DNA of 64,000 nucleotides, taken from the NCBI GenBank assembly GCA_005765155.1, contig VCCP01000003.1, positions 6,200,001-6,264,000 of the forward strand, given 5' to 3'. Below, piece by piece: positions 11,301 through 24,500 of the stretch (the first letter of the stretch is position 1; each line of letters opens with the position of its first letter). The DNA comes from Zelopaecilomyces penicillatus. Taxonomy: Eukaryota; Ascomycota; Sordariomycetes; Hypocreales; Pseudodiploosporaceae. The position numbers and the translations under genes are program-made. The notes below the pieces were generated by a model. That model did no database searches and was not told the DNA's origin. It was given only the letters and a program-made list of their open reading frames with translations.

Positions 11301-13695
11301 CAACTGAATTTTGTCTTGTCTCTCCCTGTTGGCTGTGGGTCATGCAGCTGGGAAGTATCACGCACATACGTACAGTTCAAGTAATTGAAGTGGAAAGCAG
11401 GGTCCAAAGACCCAACAGCCACGAGAGATATGAGCACGCGGGTGGTAAATCACTAAAAAAGAAAGCAAACTGGTGAAACGGCCCCCTAACAGCGGTGACA
11501 TGGGACAAGAAAAAGAGAAGAATACATCACAAAAAAGAAACGATTTGGACAACACACGAGGAAGCTATACCGAGTTTTGATAGCTCCATGGCGTTCACGT
11601 TCGGCACACAGCACAGCCGTATGCAAGAATCAGATGCGGCTGTGGGGAAGAGGACTGGGCGGCCAGCCGTACTTGGTTTCTGGTTGGGCCTTTTTGCAGA
11701 TGTTAGACGAAAAAGTCGGTGTTGTCTGACATTTTCAGTTGACGATGGATTCAGACAAACATACAGTAGATTCCTGCACGAGCATACGTACATGTCCAAG
11801 GCTACATACTAGCCTTGCCTACAGGCTATCAGTTCAGACACGCATATGTACGCACATACGTAAGATACAGGCACGCAAGGCACAGAAGCGGTGGTTTTTC
11901 TTCTTCTAACAAACTGCTGCATATATGCACTGTACTGCATTTGCATCGTACCTACAGGCTAGATGCCAAGTTTGTCAGGTACAGAAGTGCTGGATGCATG
12001 GTATTTGCTTTTTTCTCAAAGCTCTTCGTTGGGAGGGCGTTATTCAGCCAAACGGTCAATCTGTCTACAGATTGAAGCTTGGTACCTGTAATTGATCAAT
12101 GTAGAAGTATTAAAAAAGAAAATAAAGAAGAAAAAGAAACAAGATCCGATGGCCACATGCGCGATTTACACATGTATGTATGCACAGCCAACTGTAAGAC
12201 ACGATACTAGGGTAAGTTCTTCCCATGTTCTTGGGTGCATAAACTGCAGCTGTGTGTTTTTCTTTTTCTGACCTACCATCTAGTTCATGCCTTTTCCTTG
12301 ATTCCTTTTTTTTTCATACACATTTTGGGGGTGGCTTTCATGGTTCCTGTGGTGTATTTTCCTTTTGACGAATCCGGATACACGTCTATCCATGTTTTAA
12401 AACCCTGGGGGCCGAATTTCTACAGCTCATCGCTCTTGAATGTTTCAGATTCCTTACACCGCAAAGTCGTGGAATACCTAGTCCAATCATGTTTTTTGAT
12501 ACCATGTTGGGGTAGGTAGGTTCATGATCGATGATGGGGTGTCCCTGCGAGAGGATGGTGGAGGTGAGAAAATAGTTGGTATGAAACCCTGTGGACGGCA
12601 CATGAGCCAGTTGTTCAATGGATTTCGTTGTGTTCTGAGTGCAGTACGTTTTGAGTGTTTGCGTCTCTGGGCCAATCGATTCAAGATGCCCAGCCAGAAA
12701 TCGAACCGACCGCGGCGGTTATCCAATGTAGCTAAATTTAACCCCGATATTACTTCCATCTATCAATCACCTTATTATTTTCATCACATTCTCGCCTCCA
12801 ATTTATTTTACAGTGACTTACCGGCTGCTGGTGAGACCTTGAAACTGGTTGCTCGCGTCACTGCGCGCAACGGTTTCCTTTTTCCCACGTGGCGCCTCAA
12901 CGAAATCTTTCTTAGGGTCGCACTAAATAAATTGAAGTTAAATTGATTTTGCTGTTTTACATAGTACGTAGCATGACCCTTTGTTTTCTTTTCTTTGATT
13001 GACACAATCGCCGAAGTGTTCAGCCTTTCCTTCTACTAGTGAAACCTGTTCAATCGATGGAAATACAGACATCATGTCACAACCAGGTGCGACAGTTCGA
13101 TACAAGCTAGTAGATAGAGCAAGACAGTATTAGATCGGGTGTAGACTTACTAGGTCTACATACCAGAGTGAAAGTCACGGGTTCAATGTGCTGCAGACTT
13201 GCAACTTGGCAAAACTAGACCTGGACCCCTTCTGCACTCTTTATGCTTACCTAGTCTATTTCATTTTGTAGACATCTTCCGCTAGAAAAGCCACCTACGT
13301 AGCACTCGCGCGTGGTCGTGGTGGGCCATCAACAAACATCACCAGGGTTGTCAGATTGTCCAAAGTACCCTACAGCAGAACATTATAGCATCATTCATTG
13401 TCAAGGCAACCCCAGGTCTCATCCCTCCTATGTCAGAGCAAAACATACCTTAGTACCTACCTTTTATTTCCAAGCTCAATGTACACCAAGTATCCATCTT
13501 CAGGCTGACATTGCCCAACTCTGTCTGCCTGTCATACCCAATCCTTCACCTACCCCGCCAATCTCAACTGCTGCTACCCAACCAGCCCCCCACATTTCCC
13601 TCCAACATGGCACAGCATCCCATCCATCAACAATCAACACCAGCCCGTGTGGCACCATTGACTGTTTTACAGCAACGGTAACATGTGCTACTTAG

Positions 13696-13729
13696 GTATG
13701 TATGTGTGTGTGTGTGTGTGTGTGTGTGC
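13696..13729. repeat. (GT)n microsatellite
   Basis: GTAT units are followed by an uninterrupted TG run inside the gene-free region. Confidence 0.95.
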
Positions 13730-15424
13730 ATGTAAAATCTGGGGCATCCGCAACCTGACACACCGTCTATTCGTCAAAGTATCTATATAGACGTAGTAAT
13801 AACCATTAAGCAGACATCCTGTTTGATCTAGTTACATTCAACATACAGACAACTACTATACCTACCTTATAGTATCTACTTTACACACAGACACTCACAC
13901 AGCACCGTTGCTGCATGTTTGTGCGCATCCTCTCATCCCTCGCTTTGGCCTCTACATCCCCATCATCCCCCTCCCTCTCTCTTTCACCCGACCCGCTCCT
14001 GCTTTTTTCTTTGTCTCACATTTACTGACCTGAGATGATGTGCGTGCGTGCATTATAGTGTGCACATAGTAGTCGATGTAACACACACTCACACACATTG
14101 CGGGGAAACTTCAAGAACATCAAGCCGAAGAGGCTGTCATTCAACACCACCACTAGCGGTGGGATCGACACACGATACCTTCAAATCCATTAATCTTTTC
14201 TGAATATGGTGCCAGACTACCGATAGATATACACTAAATATGTATCGTGAAATGTAACTACGCACGATGCTCACATCCTTCCCCTACACTTCCACTTACT
14301 GTCTTATAGTACCCCACAGATACTGGAACATTGTGGAGGGCAACAAGTAGGTTACACCACCGCTAAGCTTCCCGACCCCAACTTTTGTTCGTCCTCGTTA
14401 CATCCAAACTATCTTGTCTTGTCTTGTCTCAACATGAAGCAAGACATTCAAATGAAAAGCCAACTTTAACATATACATATGATAACTTCATATGTATGTT
14501 CGCTCAAGCCTCTTATTTCCCCCACAATATCCCCCATATTATCCGAGTCAAGCAACGACCCTATGACGTGCCCATGCGTCCGAGTACATACATCATACCT
14601 CTTCACTTCTTCACGTACATAGAGCACCTAGATGGGTTGCTAACAGTAGGAGGTCATGGGTTCCCCCAGCCGTCGGTCGCTTGACTGTTACCCGACTCAT
14701 CCCATCTCCCCCCATCTCCAAGCCCGTCCACCCCGATCATCGCCAAGGATTGGCCAGGGAATCCTCAATAGCCCAAGGCTCTGTGACACCACACAACTGT
14801 ATACTATGGAGGTCTGATAACCGTAGGCTACTTCAAAGTCCACATAAACCACAGCATTAGCTCCCGTGGTCCCCGCTCACCCACCACCAACTCTCTCTCA
14901 ACTTACGCCACCAAACACGAGACACTGTCATGTTACAGTTACACCAAAGCAGTCTACAACACAACATGGCAAGTTCTTGTCATCGGTAAAATCGTCTTTG
15001 ATTTTCTGTTCCATGGAATACAGCTATCGTAGCATCCGCTCGCCACTCAGCTATTCTCGTAACCCTCGTAGCCATCCATGCTCTCCCTTGTCCGAGTAAA
15101 TCCAGTCCGCCGTCCGCAAGACGGCCGCAGTCGGCATTCCATATCGGTAATGCCCGCAATTTCCAGTCCCTACAACTCCATGGTGCCATGCAAAATCCCC
15201 TACCCTCAGGGTTCTAAAAATCGCTTTTTTCTGTTCCCGTATCCTCCCCCCAAATATCGCCCCTGTTCCAACGCCAGCCCCCGCTTATGTACAGGTTCTA
15301 TTGTCACAAGCAGATGCAATAATCGCATCGTGATCCGTTTGCTCCATCTTTCGTGGACAGGGCGGGTGGGCCCTTGTCCCGAAGATAAAAATTCCAAACC
15401 AGGAGGTAAAATCAGTAACTAAAT

Positions 15425-15428
<4 letters not shown>

Positions 15429-15455
<27 letters not shown>
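15429..15455. repeat. A27 homopolymer
   Basis: A run of 27 A lies about 220 bp beyond the stop of the minus-strand gene at 15674. It is a simple repeat; it could also mark an old retroposed poly(A) tail, but no target-site duplication was recognised. Confidence 0.9.
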
Positions 15456-15458
<3 letters not shown>

Positions 15459-15673
15459 ATGACGACAGTCGGGTATCTTTTCGAATTAGATAAGGTGTAA
15501 AGAAATGTGTCATAAAAATTCTCAAATACTCATGACATCGACGACAACCCCCTCAAGAGTTTTTTTTAAACATTAAGACCTTTTTGCTGGAATTATGTGC
15601 AAAGGGGGGGTTGGTCATATGTCGTCGACATTGTTTTGTTTGTAAAGCATGCGCCGAAATATTTCGTGTGTGT

Positions 15674-17476
15674 TCATCGGCGAAACTTTTCTGTAAAATT
15701 TCTCCAGAAACGAGGAACCTTGGCTTCCTCACTGCGAGCTCGCACCATGACTGCGTCTCGTTGCATCGGCCCCACAATGTCTTCGTCACCGCGGCCAGGA
15801 AATTTGCCCTCGGCATTGAGCGCTTCGAGCATCTGTGGGACAGCGCTGGGAAGGCAATCCTCCATGCTGCGCCACTGCTCGTTTCCATAGGCATCATCCT
15901 GCGAGAGACGGCCACGGAGGCCGGCGGCGACACTTTCAGACCGACCACGCCCGCGTCCTCTGCTGCGGCTACGAGACGTTGCCATGGCGGGAGCGGATGG
16001 CTCCGTCTGTTGAATGATGTTGTCATGGGTGCCCTTCCACCGCCGCTCCGTCTCGGCCCACTTTGCTTCCGTCAATGCGTAAATCTTGCTTGTTTGGCCG
16101 TAGTTGTCACCAGTTCGCACCAGATGTTTGGTGTAGTTGACCCGCGCCAAGTTCCAGTCCTCACGGAACTTGGCGACCGACTCCATATCAATCGTTAGTG
16201 GTTCATAAGGAGCTGGTGAGATGACAAAGTTGGCATGGCCCAGGCGATCAGACCACTCATCGTGTTCTTGCAGGATGGATAACGGGAGCGGAAGTGGAAG
16301 CTCCGCCATGGTTGGCGCATGCCGTAATGATGCCATTGATGGCTTTGCACTCAGAGACGGTCTGGCGTAGTGAGTTGGTGGGAGGATAGGGGACTGTAGT
16401 TCCGTTACAGCAGACGACGGAGCAATGGTGGGAGACTGCAGAGGCGATTCCTGTGGGGGGAGGCCTAGCGGGTTGGTCATGAGCGGAGGTAGTAAGGGAG
16501 TTGTAGCCATGGCGCGATCACGCTCGAGGCTGGATCGTTCATCCCGCTCAATCTCGATGTTGCCTTGGCTCTCGTAGATTGGATTAATCGGTGTTGTTGG
16601 GAGAGAAAGATCATGCAAACGCTCAGGCAGCCGGCGTGCTGGGGCGGACATGGATGACGATCGGCTAGAAGGCGCTCGCGACAGCACGTTTTCGAGACTG
16701 AGCTCGGTGGTGGGCGATGCCATGAGATTGGATTGACGGATCGACCTCCACCGCTGAATCGTCGGAAATCGGGAACCAAGTCGAGACGTCAATGCCATGA
16801 TTGATGATTCGCCGCTCATGCCTCTATTCTTTCTAGGGTACTGCAAATCGGAAGAGAAGTCGCCATCGCTCAGAAAGCCAGCGTCATAGTCGATATCCAA
16901 CTCGCTAATTAAGTCGCCGTTGAGGATATCATCAGCACTGCTTCGGTGTGGACATGGTTGGTCACCTATATTTTGGAATGGTTAGTCATTTTGGTTCCCG
17001 GTCACAGGTATATAGGGATCACGCAGATCGGCAAGTCCAGGGTTCCTCTTACAGAGACAGCTGTAGAGGTCGAAATGATCATAGGAGCTGTTGTCCTCTC
17101 GGCCCTCTCGCTGAAACGGCTCTTCCTCGACGTCGGGAAGCTGCCGAATGCTTGACTTTGTCGAGGCATACTGGATCGGAGAGGCAGGAACAGGAATCTC
17201 ATGAGGCAACGGGGGCAACTCTAGTGACGATGTCGAGCTCGAACAGCGAAGCGGGCCGCGGGCTGAGAAGGTTGGGGTGACGGGCGAGGCGACATCTGAG
17301 CACGAAGAGTTTGTGGTGTAGTAAAGATAAGCCAGGTCGCTGGCATCGACAATTGGGCTGCTGAGAGTCTCGTCCATCTTCCTCTGCTCGACCATCTGGG
17401 GCAGCAGCAGCGTCTTCAGTGTGGGAGACATGCCTCCTCCCAAGGCCGACGTTTCGGCGTAGCTCGTGGACAGCAT
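15674..17476 (-). CDS. Ser/Pro-rich disordered fungal protein, unknown function
   Basis: Two exons, 17476-17053 and 16965-15674, are joined by an 87-nt intron (GTAAGA donor, TGACTAAC branch, ATATAG acceptor), giving 571 aa. Only this donor keeps the phase across the junction. The N-terminal part is rich in Ser, Pro and Thr, with runs such as SSSTSSLELPPLP, and looks disordered. A more ordered C-terminal block follows (about residues 380-470), containing FVISPAPYEPLTIDME, WNLARVNYTKHLVRTGDNYG and a WAETERRW segment. It is followed by a Ser/Arg/Gly patch (SRSRSRGRGRGRSES) and a basic tail ending FWRNFTEKFRR. No enzyme motif, signal peptide or membrane span is seen. It resembles the conserved ascomycete proteins often annotated only as proline/serine matching. 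It is the only confident protein gene within about 23 kb. Confidence 0.8.
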
Positions 17477-18500
17477 GCGTGATGCCGTGCGCGGCGGGCG
17501 GGGATATGCGTGGGATCGACAGCAAGACGCGAAGAGCGACTGGGAGCGTCTTTGGGTTGCGTCAAAGGTGTTGTTATTGTTGTTGTCGTTGTGTTGTTGT
17601 GGGAGGAATAAGAATGGATGGAGGCGGCGTGCAAGAGATGGTATAATAGTCGTCAGGCTGTGGTGGGTGGGGTGTGGGTGGTTTGGGGAGGGTGTGGGTG
17701 GGCTGTTGGTGGTCGGCAGCAGTGGGCATCAGTGGGCTGGCAATGGGCAGTGGGCATCAGTTGGTGGGCAGTGGAGCGGCGGGATGGAGGGCTTCCATGA
17801 TCCTGTACGATTAGAGCCGGACAGAACACCGCTGGCATGGGATCTGTAGCAAGTCCCCACCCAAGGTACCTCTTCTTACTGCCCATACCTGTAGGCTGTC
17901 CGGTGTGCCCAGGTCACCACAGCCCAGTGCTGGGGAGCCGGCCGGTGGAAGCGCCTCACTGGGAGGAGGTACCGCAGTACCATTGCTAACGCTCAAAGGT
18001 ACCGAGATACCTGCGGTACCCAGGAAGCGGCGTTAGCGTGGTAGCGCTGGCCGAAACCCACCGCACCCTGCCTCTGGATAAAAGCTGGTGGGGAATGTCT
18101 GGCGGTACTTGCAGAGGTACAGTCAGAACGTAACCTCTTACGCGTTGGGAGGTATTTTGGGCTGCACAGGCTGGTAGGCAGGCCCAGCTGTTGGCAGTGA
18201 ACAGGGTGCGAATGGATGAGGAACCTACAATAGGTACCTACCAGCAGCAGCAGTTGCAGCAAACAGCAGCCGGGGTTGGAAAGACAGTACGTACTTGGCT
18301 GATACCTTGGCTTGCCTGCAACCCCATGCATTCGCGTCGCAGCCAAAGAATGCAGTGAAGATGCAGAGCTGGTTGCAATGCTGGCGCAGTACCACAGGGC
18401 CGGGCAGGCATTCGACAGCGCTACAGGCTCCAGCACAGCACCCAAGTTCTAGAGTGCGGTTACCAGGGCTAGGCCTGCTGGCCCTGTTTTAGTGCGTGGC

Positions 18501-18525
18501 GGGGGGGGGGGGGGGGGGGGGGGGG
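18501..18525. repeat. G25 homopolymer
   Basis: A run of 25 G. Such tracts can form G-quadruplexes and are also prone to length error in sequencing. Confidence 0.9.
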
Positions 18526-21500
18526 AGGCGAAGAAAGACGGACAGTAGTGTTTTTCTTTCCTTCTCTTCCTGACGACCCGAAAAGCCCTGTGGGTGCCGA
18601 ATGCGATGGAAGTGCATGTACAGGTACATGCCAGTGGGTGAGTTCTTGCTGCTGGAATGCACCAGAGGACAGACCGCTTCGCCCAGCTCGCGCCCAGCCT
18701 TCACCCACCGCCCTGAGTACCTTTACCCCCTACCAATGTGCCCTGGCTACGGGTACGGTTTTTACAGGGTACACCTGATACCCGTAGTAGAACAGCACAC
18801 ACACACACCACACTTCAACACGCGTGGTTGGCATGGGTGCGAAGAAAAAAAGAGAAGCGCCAAGTGGGGACTGACTGAGACAAGGGAGACAAGAAAAGAA
18901 GCACGCCAACACGGTCGTCCGTCTTTGGGCCAGTCCGACGCCGGGGGTGGTTTCTGTCTGACTCTGACTCTGACTCTGGGCTCTGGGCTTTGGCACTGGC
19001 ACCGGCGCTGACACTGACACTGGCACTGCGTTGTGTGAAAGAAAGAGTGTGTGTGGGTGGGTGAAACTTGGGAGGCTTTTTTGGCTTCAGCATGTCAATT
19101 ACTCGCCATCCGGAGTGAGAAAGGGTGAGAGCGGCGGACAAAGAGGATGAAGAAAAATAAAACAAGGTAAACAAAGGCAACGGAAAAAAAAAGCAAAAAG
19201 CATAACCCGAGGGGACGGGCACGGCAATTGCGCTGGGGGCCGATCATCTCACCTCCATCTCACCACGGCCACCATCTTCTCACCACCAGTCAGTCACTCA
19301 CACCCAAAACTTCAACTACTAACCCACATCGAGAGGATGAAGCACATCACCAGCTATTATTAGCGAATACGTCTCAATGGGCCCATTGCTCTCATGACAC
19401 TCATTTGGGCATAGTACTCACCAACAGTAAAACACCACTAAACACGTACCTTGGCATGTAATAGAGGCAAAAGTGAGTATCCATCACGGTTGGTTACTGG
19501 GTGGACGGGATTGATTGTCCACGTGCTGCAGGTTGGGCCGCCAAACAGAACAGACCCGAGTCTGTTGAAAGACAATGCAAAACGCAAAACGTATCGCCAA
19601 CATAGATAGTCATGTTTGAGTCTGCAACAGTTGCTGGACACGCATCTCCAACCTCTTTGCTTTATTTTTTTCGTTAACCTTTTCTTTTTGGCGCTGCCGT
19701 GTCTCTCTTTCTCTAGCCCCTGGTCTGCTATCTACACCTACAATTCACGGGTGTGTGTGCTGTAGATTCCGGTGAAGCAGTGTTTGGGTTCCCCTCCATC
19801 CGTAGCCAATCAGTCCCGTCATCGGTCTGCATCTCCAGACCTCCCCTCAATCAGTGAAGCAGTGTGCTCAGTCAGCAGCCAATTGATACGGGTACAGTCA
19901 GTACCCCAGCCGCCCACCCAGCAGATCCGGGTCGGGGCGGATGATGACAGTGTGCAGCAGGTGCACACACACACAGAGAGAGGACCGGATCTGCCCCCCC
20001 TTCGTTCATGAACCTCGATCCGCGATGGAGAAGAGCCGGGGGTTTGGTTTCTCCTTGGGCTGGGCCTTGATGCGCTTTCGCTGTGCAGCAAAGTCAGGTG
20101 CTGGACAGCAGTGATTCAACCAGCCTGTGAAAGGCGACAAACCAGCCCCCTAGCCTCGGCCATGCAATCCCCCATCTCACGTGCCCGACACCGGCCTCTG
20201 ACGTGTTGCCATCTCAGCGCAGCATTCGCCTCGAGTCTTCCGAAGCCTGTCCACGGTGCCATGGAAGATGGGGCCTCTTCGACACCGACAGCCCATATCC
20301 ATCACCCCCTGCCCATTCATCAGCAACGCCTGCCCGGCAAGGTCCCGCGCCGCCAAAGGCTTCCTTGTCGGATGTCAAAGCCTGTGTGTAAATGGTATCG
20401 TATCATACAATCTTCAGCCATGTGTTTTTATTTTTTAACGAGGCATGCTGACTATTGGCAGTCCTTCAATTACCCGCCAAGGACGTGCGCTGTCTCCAAC
20501 CCATGACTGACTACCAGAGCACCAAGACACCACGACGTCGCGACACCCGAGCATCCGGATCAATTGACATGGGCAAGCCAATCGACAGGGTGGGTGATGA
20601 CCCATTGCTGAAGAGCGTATTTGCAAGTACAGGTAGATAAAGACACAATGGCTCAAGGCCTGCTCGGACTTGATGCCTACTCTCGACTTTTCTGCCCGGC
20701 AAAGTTGTTTTCACTAGCGATAGGAGGGACTAATATGAAAACTAACAACGGAGTAATGACGAACAAACGAAACAAACAATGGGCTGAACGGCGGCGCCTC
20801 CCACCCCTTGGCTTACGATGGGCTCAAAGGAACAAGCTTCTTTTCCTGGGATGGATTTCCAGCACTGGCGCCCAAACAATGCCAGCAGAATCTGCTCCAC
20901 CAGGCGCTACTTTAGCGTGTCCGCAGCAAGCCGTCGCCGCCGCCTCGCCATGGTTGCCACGCCTCCATCCCCCCCAACCTTTTCGGACCAGGGCAACAAA
21001 GGGACTTGATGACAGAGAGCGAAAAAAGGGTACTTGGCACCTGGCCACCGAAACGGTTTTTTCTGTGTCTTCCGTCCAGCCTTAAAAGTTACTCCCCAGG
21101 TAGTAGCGAAGCACAGGCCAGCTTGTCCCAGTCCCAGCGTTGGGGATCCGGGAAACATGCCTGCAGGAGCTCTACATAGTAGGTGTAAGATGGTACGAAG
21201 TACTCAATTCCACGAAACGGCCCAGCAAGCAGTTTACGATGGATGATGGCCATCACTAAGGTCAATTGAAAAGATTGTGGTATGAGGAAGAGAAGGAAGT
21301 AGCGGCCTCATCACAATTGCAGAGAATAGTGGTTAATAACTCGCTCAGACGATAATCCAGTGGCATTCACGCTTCCCATCCAAAAACAACAACACCAGCA
21401 ACAACAACAACCCCAGCGGAAACACCCGTCTTGCCGACTGGGACCCGTCCGTGGCTCGTCCCGGCGCATCAATCAACTCATCAATGCTTTTGTGTTTGAC

Positions 21501-24500
21501 GTGGCATCCGGAGTCCACGGGCAGCAGTAACAGCAGTCATGTCAAATGTCAACCCCAGCTGCCGAGTTGCTGCTTATTCTTTACCTTCTTCTCATGGATT
21601 TCTTCTGTTCGGTGCTCCCGCCTCAGCACTGCTGCCCTGTGCCCAGCGTGTTTGTGTGCTCTGTGCTTTGCGCGGGCGCGGTCTTGCTCAAACGAAAGCA
21701 GCGCAGCCGCCAGTCCAAGCCCAAGCTTTTTTGTTTTGTTTTAGCCTCTAAAAAAAACTCCTTGTCCGTTTTATAAAGTTGCCGTTTTTTTACAAGGTGT
21801 GGCGCATCGAAACCACTTATGATCAGCACTCTTCATTGCCCTGATGGAACTGGCGCCTTTTTGGACATTTCTCGTTCACTGTGACGACATCGCTGTTTCT
21901 TTTGCTTTTGGCTTGTCTGGGATGACAGAACGGCAAATTCATAAGCCGTTCCTGCTGTAACCCTGGGCGCAACCCATTTACAGCTACTAATAAACCCATC
22001 ATGCAACTGGGGTGTATGCGTCATTGATCATCATCAGTATCATCATCATCATCATGAACCACGAATCTATTGGGATTTCAAGTCTGCTAAGGATGGCTGA
22101 TTATGGAACAATGAAATCAACCCCCACACAAGGGTACCCCAGGCTCGATCACAGTCTGCCATCGCAAAAGAAACAGGACGAATTGCTCTGTACTATTTGC
22201 GCCATAACGCGCGTGGTTTTTGCACACTTTTGCCATTGACCTTTGTGGATGAGCTTATCCTGCCTGGACTGGCAAGTGCGTCTTATTGTTCATCTCCCTT
22301 TCTACAGCACAACAAAGAAAGTAATAATATAATTACAGAACACAAACAAAGAGATCAATTCCGTTCTCATATCAGGTACTCACATTCTCTTTTAAGCTTT
22401 CGGTCCAAGCTCGGGGTTCAATGGACTGGATAGCAAACGTCTTCATTTAGAGACCACCAACAAAAAGCTTATTTATTCTCTTTGGATAAAAGGGCCGTCT
22501 CTAAAAACCGCAAGGGCGCAAGCTCTGCTCCCATTCCATCCCATCCCCTCTCCCGAAAGAGCGCCTTTTAACAGGTGTGGGGCAGATCAATTACTGTGTA
22601 GCTTCTCACTCGTGTTTTCTTACCACAACTTCTACTTCCGTCAAGAGGCCCGTTCGTCACTCTTTCGCATTCCAATCCTACCCTGTCAGACTGCGCCAAC
22701 AACGAGGTGGCTTGCCGTAGTTGTTGGTTGGTTTGCGCAAGCAAAAGTGTGTGTGTGTACAGCGTGTATGGTATGCGCTTGTGTGTGGCCCAACTAACCC
22801 ACAAAGCCTTTGCGGGTTCCTGGATGGCTTCCATCGGCCAGTAATTATTAGCTCCTCCTCTCCCTTTCAAATGCTTTTCCCGTAATCATTCAATAAATCT
22901 CACCGAGGAGGGGGAATGTTCATGATGGTCTAGTGAAGAGAAGCTAACACACTCTAAAAATCTCGGACCCTGGTGTCTTTTCGGGTATAATGACCCCGCG
23001 CGTACTTTTGCGTGCCTGAATGCAAGAAACCTTCTTCTTCTTCTTTGTTCAATTGACATCCTTTAGCTTATCGCGCCCTTGTTGGTTTCACTAATTTGGC
23101 TTCACATTCCAAGCATTGTCGATTCAAACCCCCATTGTTAACCTGGTCTATCTCTATCTCTATTGATGCTTCACTCGTTTCATTCATTGCATTTTTAAAC
23201 TGTCATAATCGCTCCCACGTGTGTGATGGGCGATATGGGCGCGCTATGGTTGGATCCGCATTCGGTCAGAGTTCAATCAACAACATTTCACTCAACTCTC
23301 ATCCAGTCAGAAAACATAAAGTGGATCCCCCAACATCAAATAGTTCCGTGGCTTGCTCCCTTTTCGGCTGCCTCCGGCTATGTCGCCTCCAGTTCCGCGA
23401 TGTTGGGGAGGGACGGGGAGGCGGGCTTGATATGAAGCTTGATTGCTGCAACGCGCACACGCACTAATAACCACCATACGAGGTGATGGAATGGGCACCG
23501 AGGGCAGCCTGGTTCGCTAACTAAAGTCGCGGATTGAATGGCCTCGTCGTTTCTTTGACACGTGCTTTATCTTCATTCGAAACAGCCATGTAATTCAGGT
23601 ACACAGGCCAACAGCCGAATCCATCAACTTCCAGTCGCCAGCCCCCATTGTCCATCCGGCCTTGATTTTCTGCGTGGCTTTATCTGGCCGATTCCGCGGT
23701 TGGAGGAAGCTGCAGGCCACCGGAAGGCTTGCATACATTACGCACATCATTCGATATAACTACCTATTCAACAAAACACTCCCGGCGAGGAGGCCTCGCA
23801 ACCTTTGCGCCGATATACTCTGGTGTCATGCAATGCATAATCCCCTCACCATTACTGGAGACTGTAAAAATTCGTGCCTTGTGCGCAGGAGATGCAGGTG
23901 TAACGCGCCATACATGATGTACATGCAACCAAGCAAGGCATGGTTCTGACTGAAGGTGTGTAAATACACTGGCTGCTTCAAGGACGACCAAAATCAGCAA
24001 TTCTAGCCGACCGAGACTACACAAAAACGGCTTCTCTCATTTAGATTCTGCCCCAGCCCTAATCACCCTGCACTGCACATGCCGCTGTCAGCACTTACAC
24101 AAAGGAATTTGAGTGTTTTTCTTGTTCTGTGCCATTTTTCGTTCCGGTCCGGACCGTCTGCCGTGGACTACCTGATGCATGTATTTGCATGTATTACAAT
24201 CCACAACTGAGAATGTTGAGGTAGTATTAGAAGCTTCATCCTTCTACGTAGGCTCATTCCCAAACCATATCGTTCCAGAACGATAAAGAATTGACGCAGA
24301 GCCACAAAAAATGCCTGGCATGTCTGGTGCGTCCGTCTCACGGAGTAGGTGTCACAAATGGCCGTCTTACACAATGGCCGTTTTTGCTGCCAGGCCTGAG
24401 AACGGAACTATCAAAAGATGACAGAAGCTTAGCAGCACGTTAAAGTACCTAGCTGCTAGCCTAGGTGAGTCGACCGAAAGTGTCAAGCCGTAAGAAAGAG

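Larger units (their letters stand above)
8347..15673. other. 7.3-kb gene-free region between convergent genes
   Basis: No protein gene can be supported here. The flanking genes (Med18 from the left, the disordered protein from the right) both end towards it, so it is not needed as a promoter for either. The sequence is not AT-rich. It holds a (GT)n tract at 13696-13729, an A27 run at 15429-15455 and many short T/C-rich tracts. The longest open frames (for example 10251-10661 and 10866-11384 on +) lack motifs, plausible splice sites and coding-like composition. A non-coding RNA or a relic gene is possible. Confidence 0.5.

Noticed and set aside
10251..11384. Open frames on the plus strand that might form a spliced gene
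   Set aside because: No in-phase splice sites join them into a sensible protein.
13607..13681. Short open frame MAQHPIHQQ... with a good start context and a possible donor
   Set aside because: No matching downstream exons were found; 24 codons alone are not enough.
15429..15455. A27 run as the tail of a retrotransposon
   Set aside because: No element body or target-site duplication was recognised next to it.
15584..16198. 204-codon plus-strand open frame
   Set aside because: Antisense to the disordered protein gene, which has a consistent intron and conserved-looking block.
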